The position numbers and the translations under genes are program-made. The notes beneath the pieces were generated by a model that did not search any database, was not told the origin of the DNA, and worked only from the letters and a program-made list of their open reading frames with translations. A DNA stretch of 64,000 bases. It comes from Populus alba (taxonomy: Eukaryota > Streptophyta > Magnoliopsida > Malpighiales > Salicaceae). Positions 34,601 to 46,116 of the stretch are shown piece after piece (the stretch's first letter is position 1; the number at the start of each line of letters is the position of its first letter). The stretch lies in the NCBI RefSeq assembly GCF_005239225.2, contig NC_133284.1, positions 49,818,697 to 49,882,696 on the forward strand, written 5' to 3'.

Positions 34601-37600
34601 AGTCATGGAGTGGTGTCAAGTTGTTCTTGATGTATAAATCGATTATCCTTGCCACGGAAAAAAAAAAAAAAAACTAATAAATGCTGGGGTCAGTGGGGAA
34701 TGGGGAGTAGGCTTACTGATTTCCTTTTTATACTGTTAAATATGCAGGCCATGCGTGTCCATCCTGATAAAAATATGGGAAGCCCTTTAGCAAGTGAATC
34801 ATTTAAGAAACTTCAATGTGCTTATGAGGTAAGCATCCACACTGAAAGTCTTTCTCTCACTTACAGTAAGTAATGAGAGATGAAACTTACAAAGCTTAGA
34901 ATGTGTTGGTTCATGTCTTTTTGCTGACCAAAATGATACAAACGTACAGGTTCTGTCAGATTCTGTGAAGAAGAGAGACTATGATGAGCAACTGAGAAGG
35001 GAAGAATCTAAGACTAGGAGCGTATGTCAGAAGTCCCACGGTACTTCATGTCAGGTAATTAATGCGGGTGTTGCTTGTCATTATGTTTTTCTGCCTCATG
35101 GTCAGTATTTGGAATTCTATTTTTTTAATTGTTATTTGTGTGAAACTCATGAAAAAAAAGAGAATAAAACAACCATATGTGGAGGAGGCTAAGATTCTGT
35201 TTGGCTTGATTTTTAATTATGATTTGTGACATTGAGTCATAATTCAAAAGTTATATTCTTATAAATAACTTACATGATAAAAATGAGTTCAAATGACTTT
35301 AAGTTAGAAATATGTTTGGTAAAAATGACTCAAGTTATCTTTCTGAAAGGAGAATAGTGCAAGTTAAAATCCACAAGTTAAAAATTTCAACTTTTGTCTA
35401 AAGAAAACTTTTGAGTCTATTTTGTAACAAACTTTTGATTAAGTTAAAAGTTGTTTCTAACCAAACATATGAATTTTCTTTGAGTCAAAAGCTAAAAAGA
35501 AAACAACTTAAATCAATTTGTTAAAATCATACCAAACATAACCTAAGACTGTTCCCCATGTGGAATCTTGTTATCAAACTAACATTTAATTGATGCATCT
35601 TTGTCTTGTGCAATGAGTTGTGAATACTGTCTTGGGTGCAATGGCTTTTCTTTAACTTGCTGCTATTGCTTCCTGAGAGCAATCACTTCTTTTAAAATGT
35701 TGAATGTCAGTTTATCCAACCCTCTGAACCACACTTTGATGGAACCAGAACAGGATAATGATAAGGTATTTTTTGTTTGGGAGAGCATAAATTGGGGCAA
35801 CCCTTTGCAAACACAAAAATATATTTACTGGGGGATTTTATGTTCACTTGGTATTTTTAACTTTAGGCTCATGAGTATTCATTAGTTGTAAAATGGCAAG
35901 GCATTGTAAGGTTGGTCAAAGTAGCAAGAGGTTTCTTTAATCTTGGGAACCTGCCTACCAAGTCCAAGTCTATACGATATGTATGGCAGATATGTGAAGT
36001 TGCATGCTGAATTTTGAACTAATTCACATGGTTCTGAGTTAAATCACTGATAATAAGGAATACTATCAATTACTACAATTTCTAAGCCTATTACTGTTAT
36101 AAGCAGGATAATCCTGATTACTGCTCCGAGGAATCCAGGCGGATACAATGCACCAAATGTGGCATTTCACATATATGGGTGTGCACTAATAGGACCAAGG
36201 CCAAGGCAAGATGGTGTCAGGTCAGTCTTCCGATTCTCTCTCTCCAATTCTATTTTTCATCTAAAATTATATATAATAAGTAATTTTTGCTTCAGGATTG
36301 CTGCCAATATCATCAAGCCAAAGATGGAGATGGATGGGTTGAATATAAAGGCACATTGGTCTTCGATAGGCCTCAAAAGGTACATTCCCTTGTGTTGTTT
36401 TGTCTAGGTTGCAGTAAATATGTCTGATAATTCCACAGATTCATTTGAGGTTATATTGTGATTGTTGTTTTAATGATCTTTAATCTTGTCAACTGTTCAT
36501 TATGCTAAGCAGTTCAATTTCCTTTCTTTTAGATGGAGATTCCGCGTGCATTTGTTTGTGCTGAGAGCAAAATCTTTGATGTGTCAGAATGGGCCATTTG
36601 TCAGGTCTGTAGCTCTTTTTCATGTGTTTGCTGATTTTGTTTTCTTTTTTTAGATATGCCATTGTAACTGTTGTGAAGGAAAAAAGAAGTATTACAATTT
36701 CATGATCTGTGAAATTTACAACTCCAAGCTCATTTGCCTTGCTGAACTTAGGGTTTTTTGAGACATTAATTGGGATGCAAGACAGTTCAGTGGAAGTTGT
36801 TGATGGTTGTTTTAGGGTTATGGTTCTAGAATTAGTTATCTAAAAGAAAGCAGTATAAAAAAAAACTCAACTATTGTTCGTAGGATTTAAAGGATCACTC
36901 CTTAATGAAAGCACCACTTACTCAACAAGTTAATCAAAGGTCTGCCCTATATTCATAATATTTATTATGCTGAAATTGAAAGAATACAAGCATATTACTA
37001 ATCATAGACATGGACTCCTAAATAATAAATACAATGTTCTTATTTTGACTAGGAAAAAAAATCCAAATCTTCTTAATTAGAAATTTTCATATTTCTTAAA
37101 TAGCTATAAAGTATTTCTCTTTATATAAAATTTACTGAAAATACAAATTGCCCTTTTGTAAATCCAAGGCTGAATCAAATACCCTTGATAAAAACAAGTT
37201 GTTGAATCTAAATCCCATGTTAATGGATTTTGAGATACCTAATTTTATCTGATTTGCTTTCTGAAAAATAAAAGGAAAGCTATCAAGGTAGCAAAAAAAA
37301 CAGGCCACTTGCTGCTCTTTCCACTTTGTTAGATTCACACTTGGGAGATTGTCAGACGAGAGGATCCTATGTTCCAGCAAAAAGTGCCTTTCCATGTTGG
37401 CATATTTCAAGCCATTTTTCTCACTGTTGACTTTGACTTGAGGTTCACTTCATTATTTCCAACCATCATTAATGGAAATTGACAGATGACTGGATCTTTC
37501 AATTCCTCATGACAGTCTTGCATCATTGGTGCCTATGACTTGAATATTGACTGATTCAATTATAAGCAGATATTAGTCACTTTCCAGTATTTTAAATCAT

Positions 37601-37885
37601 AAAAACTCTTTGCAGGGAATGCAATGCCGGCCCAACACCCATAGGCCAAGCTTCCATGTAAACATGGTTGGCTTGGAGAAGACTCAACGGTCCAACTCGA
37701 GCAGATATCCATGGGACTTGGATGCTGAAATGATGGATGAGGATGAAGAAGAATTCGAGCTGTGGCTTCAGCAGGCCCTGGCATCTGGCCTTTTTTGTGA
37801 GACCTCCAAACGTAGAAAGAGTTGGAGTCCTTTTAAGCTGCCTCAAAAGAAAGGGAAGAAGCAATGGCGAAGGACATCAACTTGA
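31620..37885 (+). CDS. Membrane-anchored J protein of the DNAJC14/Jiv type
   Basis: Nine coding exons, 554 residues: 31620-31940, 33278-33407, 33492-33979, 34748-34828, 34950-35054, 36107-36220, 36296-36379, 36533-36604, 37616-37885, all GT-AG with phase kept. The start is MEDIGLVKQGWKWLQTQ. Three or four hydrophobic segments lie at about 79-185 (ALLLIMWSCFLSL, LFIVGLFAILILWMY, LVVLMATIYAIYC). An acidic, Ser-rich linker follows. The J domain is at about 288-365, with HPD at 318-320, so it should stimulate an Hsp70. A Cys/His module (CTKCGISHIWVCTN, ARWCQDCC) resembles the Jiv90 region of DNAJC14. The C-terminal tail is basic. Probably in the ER membrane with the J domain in the cytosol (inferred). 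The 5' leader (about 30650-31619) is CT-rich with upstream ATGs. Intron 5 holds a MITE, and intron 8 (about 36880-37330) looks like an LTR fragment. It is convergent with the kinase gene. Confidence 0.9.
35190..35547. mobile_element. MITE in intron 5 of the J-protein gene
   Basis: About 360 bp with imperfect terminal inverted repeats: TAAGATTCTGTTTGGCTTGA on the left and, reversed, TTAGGTTATGTTTGGTATGA on the right. The interior is AT-rich with no ORF. No clear target duplication was found. The style resembles hAT-derived elements (inference). Confidence 0.55.
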
Positions 37886-38959
37886 ATAAATTCCCATCAC
37901 AAGCAAAAAATGGAACTGCATTTTCTTGCCGTTGTTGTGGGGTGATTGGTTTGGATCAAGATCACCTGTTTCAAGTTAAGGAATGTGATTTGGTGATTTG
38001 AGAATCCAGAAAACAAAAAAAGACATGGGTTTTGCCTGAGTTTTGGAGCAATTTTCAACCTTGTAACTGGCAGTTACCCTCCTTGCATCATTTGACTCTT
38101 CATTCAATGTCTGAATACCCCACCCCCAAGGAAGAAAAAAATTAATATACATTTTACACAAGCAGCACATAATGTTAGCCTTGGTGAAATGACTTTCAAT
38201 CTTTTGTACATATTTTTTTTTCTTTTCAATAAATATCTCATTTACTTGGGTTCTCTATACTTGCCGCTTGGTAAGAATTACAACTTATGCAATGTATTTT
38301 TGTTCTTATATAATTACTATATATGCAGTGGCGGGTGGTCTTGGAAAGTCAATTCACAGGAGCGTGCATTTCAAGACCTTGGCCAGGCAAAATGGTTTTA
38401 GGGTATGGTCGATAAATTGGAAGGACGGAAAAGACAATTGGAAGAGTAGAAAAGTCTTGATTGAAGGGGATCGTCGCCTGTTTCTTTAAGGAGTGAGAAT
38501 AGTCTCCGAAGTCTTAGCCCTCATTCCACGTTAATCAACAAAATTCTTTTCACTCATTTATTATTCAACAGCCATCTTTTTTAAGCTTGTGTGCACTTTT
38601 AGCTTCAGAAACAGAAAACTCATTTGGAACTCGAAATTTTATGAGCTGTTCATGATTTCCTCCTTGGATTTCTCATTCCCTTGTCAACTTTTCTGGTAAT
38701 TAATGTCATAGGAACAGACATGGAAACCAGATGTATAATTGTGTGCAACAGGGGAGGGGGTGAATGAGGGAGGCGGGAAGGGTAAAGGTGAGAACAAACC
38801 ATTGCATGCTATCTTTCACATCACTGGAATTTGTCCATTTACAGGAGAGTAAGAAATTCTATGTTTATGTGTATAAGGGATGGTCGCAGGATTTACAAGC
38901 TCAAAAAACTCAAAAATAAAATAAAATAAATGTAATGGGAATTGCTCTCGCGTTGATGT
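37886..38959. other. Intergenic region between two convergent genes
   Basis: Contains the 3' untranslated parts of the J-protein gene and of the kinase gene. A short open stretch at 38331-38489 includes GGWSWKVNSQERAFQDLGQA but lacks any recognisable domain and is not called. Confidence 0.5.
38228..38233 (+). terminator. Poly(A) signal of the J-protein gene
   Basis: AATAAA 343 bases after the stop codon, following a T-rich run. The real cleavage site needs transcript data. Confidence 0.4.
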
Positions 38960-41356
38960 TTAAATGCTCCGATTATATAATTCCGTGAAAGCCGTCATGG
39001 TTACACTAGATGAGTTTTCTGATGTCAATATTGAAGTGTCCTGGTTGTCCGACAAAGAAGATACATTAAACGATGTTGAAGCAGATGCTTTGGTCTTGGA
39101 GGAGGGAGCTCGTACTTTGAGGTCCATGAAATCAGAAATCAGGCCTGGCTTTGTTATCTTTCTCTCATCAACATTCTTCCGGCCAGAAAGCATTTTGACT
39201 ACAGTAGACATGGAAGGCCGGAGATTTGGATCATCTTGGGTGCAGAGGAGACCAATTTTTAGAAACTTACAAGCCTCGTCAGCATTAAAGTCACCATTTA
39301 ATGATGCATCTACCAGGGAAACCAGCTCCCTTCGCTCATAAAGTTCCCAGGTCTGCAAAGGTAGAACCAAATAATAGTCAGCTAGTGCCCCTACTGCCCC
39401 CGAGTGTGAGTTAATCCTGATTATTGATTATTCATGTAAATGTTTTCTCTACGTAAAATGTTGGATATCAAGAAAAGGAATGGATGAAAAGCAATCGGAA
39501 AATCATAGCTCAATCCATATAATAAAGCCAGTAAGTTGACATTTCAATCACTTCAAACATAGTAGCAAGGACTCAAGAAATTCATACCCGTTCTAAGAGG
39601 TATTGTTCTTCAACAGGTAATCGTGTATTTGTGTTATTTCTCCCACTAACAATTTCCAAGAGGAGGACACCGAAACTATAGAGATCTGCTTTCCGAGTCA
39701 ATTTCCCCCTTATTGCATACTCTGGTGCCAGATAACCTCTGAAGCAACAAACAGAGAGGAAAGTTAAGCAGCTAAGCTTATAAATATAATCCATGCTTCA
39801 AATAAGATTCTTCAAAGAAGCTGAGTAGCACTAAATACAGGTTCTGTGCTCATAAAGGGCAGCATCTTGGAAATCTAATCAAGAAAAACAACAACCGGAT
39901 TTTGGTTCTGCGACTCAACTAATTTATAAAGCTTTCCAGAAGAAAAAGACCAACATTGTGCAAAGGCAACTGCAATGGTTCCATATGTGCTAATCACTCC
40001 ATATACTGTGTTTGCAGTTTGCACAGCATAGCTCCATTATAGATCCAATAACAAGTCGAATATGAATTATTCAATTTGAAACGAGTAACAACACAAGGAA
40101 ACTTACAGTGTTCCAGCTACTCGTGTACTGACATGAGTCTCGTTGTCTGGTATAAGCTTAGCCAGACCAAAATCTGAAATTTTCGCAGTTAGGTCCTTGT
40201 CAAGAAGAATATTGCTTGCTTTGATATCTCTATGGACGATGTATGGTTTGACTTCCTCGTGAAGGAAAGCAAGCCCTCTTGCTACCCCAACGCATATCTT
40301 AGCCCGTGTTCTCCAACTAAACTGGATATTGCTGTGACTATGACCTCCATCTGAAAGTGAAAAAATACTTGAGCACTCAGATGCCAATCGATTCATGGAA
40401 TAGAAGCAAGCTTTGCATAAATCATATGGGTTCATATGCATATGCATGTGCATATATGCTTACTGGTACCAAGATTCTCAGTGTAATAAGAGCAGATAAG
40501 TATATTTTGAGAGGAATAAATACATGAATTGTTCTTGAAGTTTCAAGCTCAAAAGGGCAGAACTATTTGTCAATGGTGTAAACCAAAACATCAGTATTTC
40601 AAAAGAAGAAGATATTCAAGAATTACCAAGAAGAGTTTGCGCAAGGCTATTGTTCTCAAGGTAATTGTAAACTAAAATTCTGTGATTATCTTCTACGCAA
40701 CATCCATACAGCTTAACCAAGTTCTCATGCTCTATCTCTGACATTGCTTGAATCTCTGCTAAGAACTCTTTCGCCCCTTGTCTCGACTCGGCCGAAAGAA
40801 CTTTTATAGCAGCTATCCTCCCATGTTTCAGCCGTCCCTAAACATCCATAATCATTTCTTAAGTACCATTCACGATTAAAAGAAACACAAAAATACCATA
40901 TAAAACTACTTTGATATCATTAGTCATGTATTATAATAACAATCATACAGTTACCTTGTATACAGATCCAAAACCACCCTCCCCAATTTTGTTGGCCGTA
41001 CTAAAACCTTCGGTGGCATTTCTTAATTCCCTGTAGGTGTAACATCTAACATTCTGAATGCTTCCAAGTTCTGTTACGAAATAAAACAATAAGAACCTTC
41101 ATATTGACAGGAAAACAAAGATGCGAATTAAAAAGAAAACTTCATTTCATGCATATGGCAGGTTATGAACCTGTTGAAACAAGTCTCTCTACAGGCTTTT
41201 CCAGGCAAGATACATATAAATCTGTCTATTTATGAGCACAAGCACACTCAAACACACAAAATTTATCAGTAGTCTACCTTCATCATCTCTACCCATATGT
41301 TGAGATTCTTGAGAAGAATCTATCCGTCTACCACATAAGAAAGAAAAACAAGTCAT
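38960..41356 (-). CDS. CRPK1: Receptor-like cytoplasmic kinase, CRPK1-like
   Basis: Six coding exons on the minus strand, 397 residues: 41356-41278, 41070-40955, 40837-40627, 40350-40107, 39738-39588, 39352-38960. The start [16 protein letters not shown] has two cysteines that could be acylated; there is no signal peptide or membrane span. The kinase domain begins at [14 protein letters not shown]. The glycine loop [10 protein letters not shown] is at 56-65, the ATP-binding Lys at 77 (AAIKVLS), HRD at 175-177 (VHRDIKASN), DFG at 195-197, then [11 protein letters not shown] and VVKMLSGRK. The tail is Ser/Thr-rich. In Arabidopsis CRPK1 sits at the plasma membrane and phosphorylates 14-3-3 proteins in the cold response; orthology is inferred from the N terminus and from its J-protein neighbour. 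A 5' UTR intron is likely (41368-42122). Confidence 0.9.
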
Positions 41357-42122
41357 GTTTGTTTGTTCTGCCAGTGAACAGCCCTTCTATAGCAACCTTC
41401 AAAAGCTTGAAATAAACAGCTTCAAAGACCAACAAACCTGAATCATCATAAACACAATTAACCTCAGGTACTTAATCCAGAAAAATGAAATGAAATACCA
41501 CAGCTATTAGACATGATCTGGAGACTGAGTAAGCTTTGGGAAAGATTGAAGTGTTTATAAATCTTTGGACATATCAAACCCTAAATGCAAGGAACTGAAA
41601 GATAACAGCCAATATCACGCTTAGACACAGACTACTAAAGATTAAAGAGGAAAAAAAAGTGGCACTACATAACTCAACTGCAGATGGATCCTAAGAGTTT
41701 AATTACAGCTTATGTTTTGTGCGTCATTTGTCTATCAATTTCATCGAGAACTGATTTCCTCCCTACCCTTTTACTTCCTCTTATAATTATGATCATTTCA
41801 ACCCTGCCCCCCACTCATAAGTACCTAGACAGAACATCAAATGAACATTTTGGTGTTAATCTTGAGTCCCTTTTTCATTTTGAAACGAAGAACAGAAATT
41901 AAAATCACATCAAAATCGTGAAGAAACATAAAAAAGTTAATTGGAATTGTTGAGTAAGATCATGAAAAATAGACTAAAGAAGAAAGAAATATCAGCAAAC
42001 AGAAGCATATCAGAGAAAAAGAAACCCCACAAGAAACAGATAGCCAAAAGGAAAAACAGAACGAAAACAACAAGAAGCTGAAAAAAGCACACAAGTAAGA
42101 GCAAAAATTAAGAAAAACTCAC

Positions 42123-42350
42123 CCTGAACAAAAGAAGAGATCAGGAGACGAAACAGACAGAGAAGATTGATTATCCTGAAGAGAAAGATGTCTACAGCTC
42201 TGACCAGGAGAGAGAAGCACCTTGCTGATTAATAGTTTGAGTCCATGAAGGAAAGCGCACGTTCTTTGAACTTGGTTTTTTCTAAGAAAGCGAGGAGCTG
42301 GCGACTGACTTTCTCAAACAAAAAACAAAAGTGATAGGTCTCCTTTCTTG
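42123..42350 (-). other. Probable 5' untranslated exon of the kinase gene
   Basis: On the minus strand CAGG|GTGAGT gives a donor after 42123, and CAG|AACAAACAAAC gives an acceptor at 41367 just before the ATG. The upstream end is not defined by the sequence. Confidence 0.45.
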
Positions 42351-42359
42351 TTTGCTTCC

Positions 42360-45300
42360 GCGCTCCAAAATAAAGAAAGTGTCAACGACATTTTAAAACT
42401 TTACTTTATATTTGGTAACCGTATTTCGATATGGTAAAACCCGTTTTTCATTAATTTTTTAAAAAATAAATTAAGTTTTTTTTTAATTTTTTTAATATGT
42501 TAATATCAAAGCAATTTTTTTTAAAAAAAATACTATTTTAATACATCAAAAATCATTTAAAAAAAACAATTTTAACCACACTTTCAAATAAACCATTTAG
42601 AGTTTATAGGTTAATTCAAGAAGTAATTAAAAAAAATAAATTGTTTAATAGTTTTTTTAAAAAAAAATAATTGGTTTAAAATAAGAGTCAACTCAAGTTA
42701 TATTTTAAATTAACAGTTAATAAGTATATATATATATATATATATATATTGTTGGCCATTAGATTTGTTCTTAACACTAACCTTTAATTTTTTAAACTAA
42801 ATTTGTGTTCAAGAGTGTAATGAGGTGAGGTGAGTCCGAGATGTTTTAATTAATAAAAAAAATAAAAAATATATATGTATTTGTAACTTTTAAAGAGGTA
42901 TGAGTTATGCACAAAAGAGTTTGCCTTAAAATAATAATAATAATAATAATAATAATAACTCAAAATTACCTCGTTTCACTCCGAAACTAACCTTTAATCT
43001 CTTACGAGTGGAAGTGATGGTTTGCTTTATATTTAATAAGGAAAAAGACTTAATTTTTTTACTTAGTTTATGTTTGAGATTATAATATATAATATTTTAA
43101 AATATATATATATATATATATATATTAAAATAAAATTTTTTAAATATTTTTATTTTTAATATTAATATATCAAAACTATTAAAAAACACAAAAAACTAAA
43201 TTTATGATATAAGTCAACCTTAAAGTTGCACAATGCAAAAAAACCAACCTTAAAGCTACACCGTATCTACAATTCATTTATGTTTTTTATTTTAATATTT
43301 TTGTAGCATATTAATAAATACTTTAAAGAGGATATTTGAGGTGTGCTATGTATAGTTATTTTTAATAAATATTTTTTATTTTAAAAAAAATTATTTTCAA
43401 CCTTAATTTGTTGATGATAATTTTACTAATCAAACTTATTAGCACCCATGAATAACGCAGAGTAAGAATATTTTTTAAGTGTTACTTGTTGATAATTCTA
43501 CCAATCACCCATAAATCATTACCATCTCATAAAATAATCTCTTTGTTCATATATTCTCTTGCTAGCTTACATGTCTTTTTCCATGACATTTAAGAATATT
43601 AAAAGCTTGTTTATTGTGGTGGTGGAAAATATTTTTTCAAATAGTTTTAAAAAAAAATCAAGAAAATAAAGAAATAAGATTTTTTTTTTTGTTATGATTG
43701 GAAATACAGCCGACTCGTGTTTCTAATAAATTTAATTTTTTTTATATATTTTTAGATCATGTTGATGTACTAATTTTAAAAATACTTTTTAAAAAATAAA
43801 AAAATATTTTAATATATTTTAACATAAAAAATTATTTTAAAATATAATTACAACCACATTTTAAAAAGTAACAAAGTTGACCCAAATAAAATATATGATA
43901 TTGATGGAGCCTTGATCATAAATCGTCAACGGTTTTGGTGTCCCATCTGCGTGTCACGCAGTGCCAGGGGAGGGGAAGGTGGACAGTCCGTACAAAGAGT
44001 AAGTATTGTGTTCCCATTACAACTGGTCAAGAACGGAGGAGCATTGTCGTGTTGAAAAATAATATTTAATGAGTCTAGCTGGAAGTTTCCATGGAGATTT
44101 GGCTGCTTGGAGCTTATTATAATCATTTCTATAATTATTATTGTCCACAATATCAAGGTTTCATGTCTTAGGTTTCAAGGATTTAGAGAAATACAAGTTT
44201 CTCAATATTGGAAAATCACAGGACAAGAAGAAGAACATGCAATGTGTTTTTGAGATTATTAAACAAGCTAATTTTATTTTTAAATAACAAATAAAAAGAT
44301 TTGAAATAACTTAAACCATTCTCAAAATTAATGAGAAATTCTATAGAAAACAGATAAAAAAAATAACAAAGTCTAATATCTAATCGAACAATTAAATATT
44401 AATGGATGAAATTAAAAAAAAAAAAACATAAACTTAAAAGGAAAAAAAAATCAAATAAATTTGAGTGAATCTTCTAAATATGGATTAATCTCTCAATCGT
44501 CCCATGTTTATATTTAATCAAATAATTTAATCTAAGAAAACAAAAATTAATTTAAAAATAACAAATAAAAAGAATCGACATAAGCCGAGTCATTCTTAAA
44601 ATTAGTGAACAATCTTATATATATATAAATAAAAATAATTGAGACTAATCTCAAATCAAATGAATATTGATGGATGAAACTAAAAAAAAAAAAACGAGCT
44701 TAAAAAATAAAAAGAAAAAAAAAACAAGCAAACCCTGATGAATTTTCTAAACTTGAATTAATCTTTCAAACTTGTAATTTTTCAAACTTGCAACTTATAA
44801 AATCCAAATAATGATTCAAGTAAAAAGCTCAATTTCTATTAAATCTAATGTTGAAGTATGAAATCAGAAAAAAATATTAATCTAAAAAATTTGTCTAAGA
44901 AAAAACAATAAAAAAAATAACAATAAAAAAATTGAGGACCAAATTTGACCAATGAAAAAAAAATTAAAGGGGATAAAATTGAAAAAAAAAACTTTAAAAA
45001 CCATCATAAAAAAAATAAAAAATAAAAATTGAGGAACAAATTAGACCAATGAAAAAAAATTAAAGGGTATAAAATTGAAAAAAAAAATAACAATTTCAAA
45101 AATCATTCAAAATAAAATAAATAATAATAAAAAGAATACAAATCAAATATCAAAAAAATAAATAAATTAAAGGGCTAGAGTAAAAATATAGAGAGTCAGG
45201 TGTGGGAATTGATGATGAGAGAGATGGAGAAAAATAAAAAGAAGAAAAAGTCATCGTTGATAAACTAGTGCCAGGCGTGAAGGAGATGTAAGGATGTAAA

Positions 45301-45950
45301 TTTAATGTGCTTAAAAAAATGAAGAGATCATTATAACCCTGATGACAAAAAGAATTTTAAAAATGACAAAAAGAACATGCAAGCCCTATAAAATTTCTCT
45401 CTTGTCCAAGAAAACAAGTCATTTGGTTTTTGTTTTGGAGATTAAATGTCTCATTACATTCTTTCAATTCATAATATAATAAATCTTTGCTTATAATGTT
45501 TTCACACTCTTAGCTCTTTTCTTTAATATGAATTTTGGGTTAGATGAGTTGTCATAAATTGACATAGATAATTAAAAAAATTAAAATTAAAAATATTAAA
45601 ATAATATTTTTTTATATTTTTTTAAAGTTGACTGGTTTTTAATTAGGACTTAACTAGATCTAAAGCTCGCTTGAGTTTTTACAAATTAATTTTTTATATG
45701 CATGTTTGATATCATGATTTTTAAAAATATTTTTTGTTTGAAAATAAATTTTTTTATTTTTAACTTCAACACATATCAAAATCATAAAAAAAACTAAAAA
45801 ATTACCTTAATATTTTTAGAAAAATATACTTTTAAAGCATATTTTAAACATAAAAACAAATATCCTTGTGAAACTTAGGCCAGGCCTGAGTCAACCCTAT
45901 CCCAGATCGTCGACCTATTAGGCGGGTTTAGCAGGCAACGATGCACTTAC
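42360..45950. other. Gene-free AT-rich stretch with microsatellites and dispersed repeats
   Basis: TA runs at about 42725-42749 and 43102-43126; a TAA run at about 42929-42959. A diverged tandem duplication of about 270 bp covers about 44300-44830 (both halves have TATTGATGGATGAAACTAAA-like and TTTCTAAA...ATTAATC blocks). About 44930-45110 repeats AAATTAAAGGGGATAAAATTG. The open frame at 43926-44156 lacks coding features. Confidence 0.55.
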
Positions 45951-46116
45951 CTATGCTCACAATTCTAAAAATATCTTGAAAATTTGTCGAACCCACATTA
46001 AACCGAACCAAAGCCAGTGGTCCAAGGAGGGCAAGCAAATGACCATAACTATCATAAACTACAAACTCCTGCCTTTTTGTCTCTGCAAATCCGATCCATC
46101 CATCGACACCACCACC

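Noticed and set aside
43926..44156. 76-codon minus-strand ORF
   Set aside because: No motif, no flanking exons, in AT-rich intergenic DNA.
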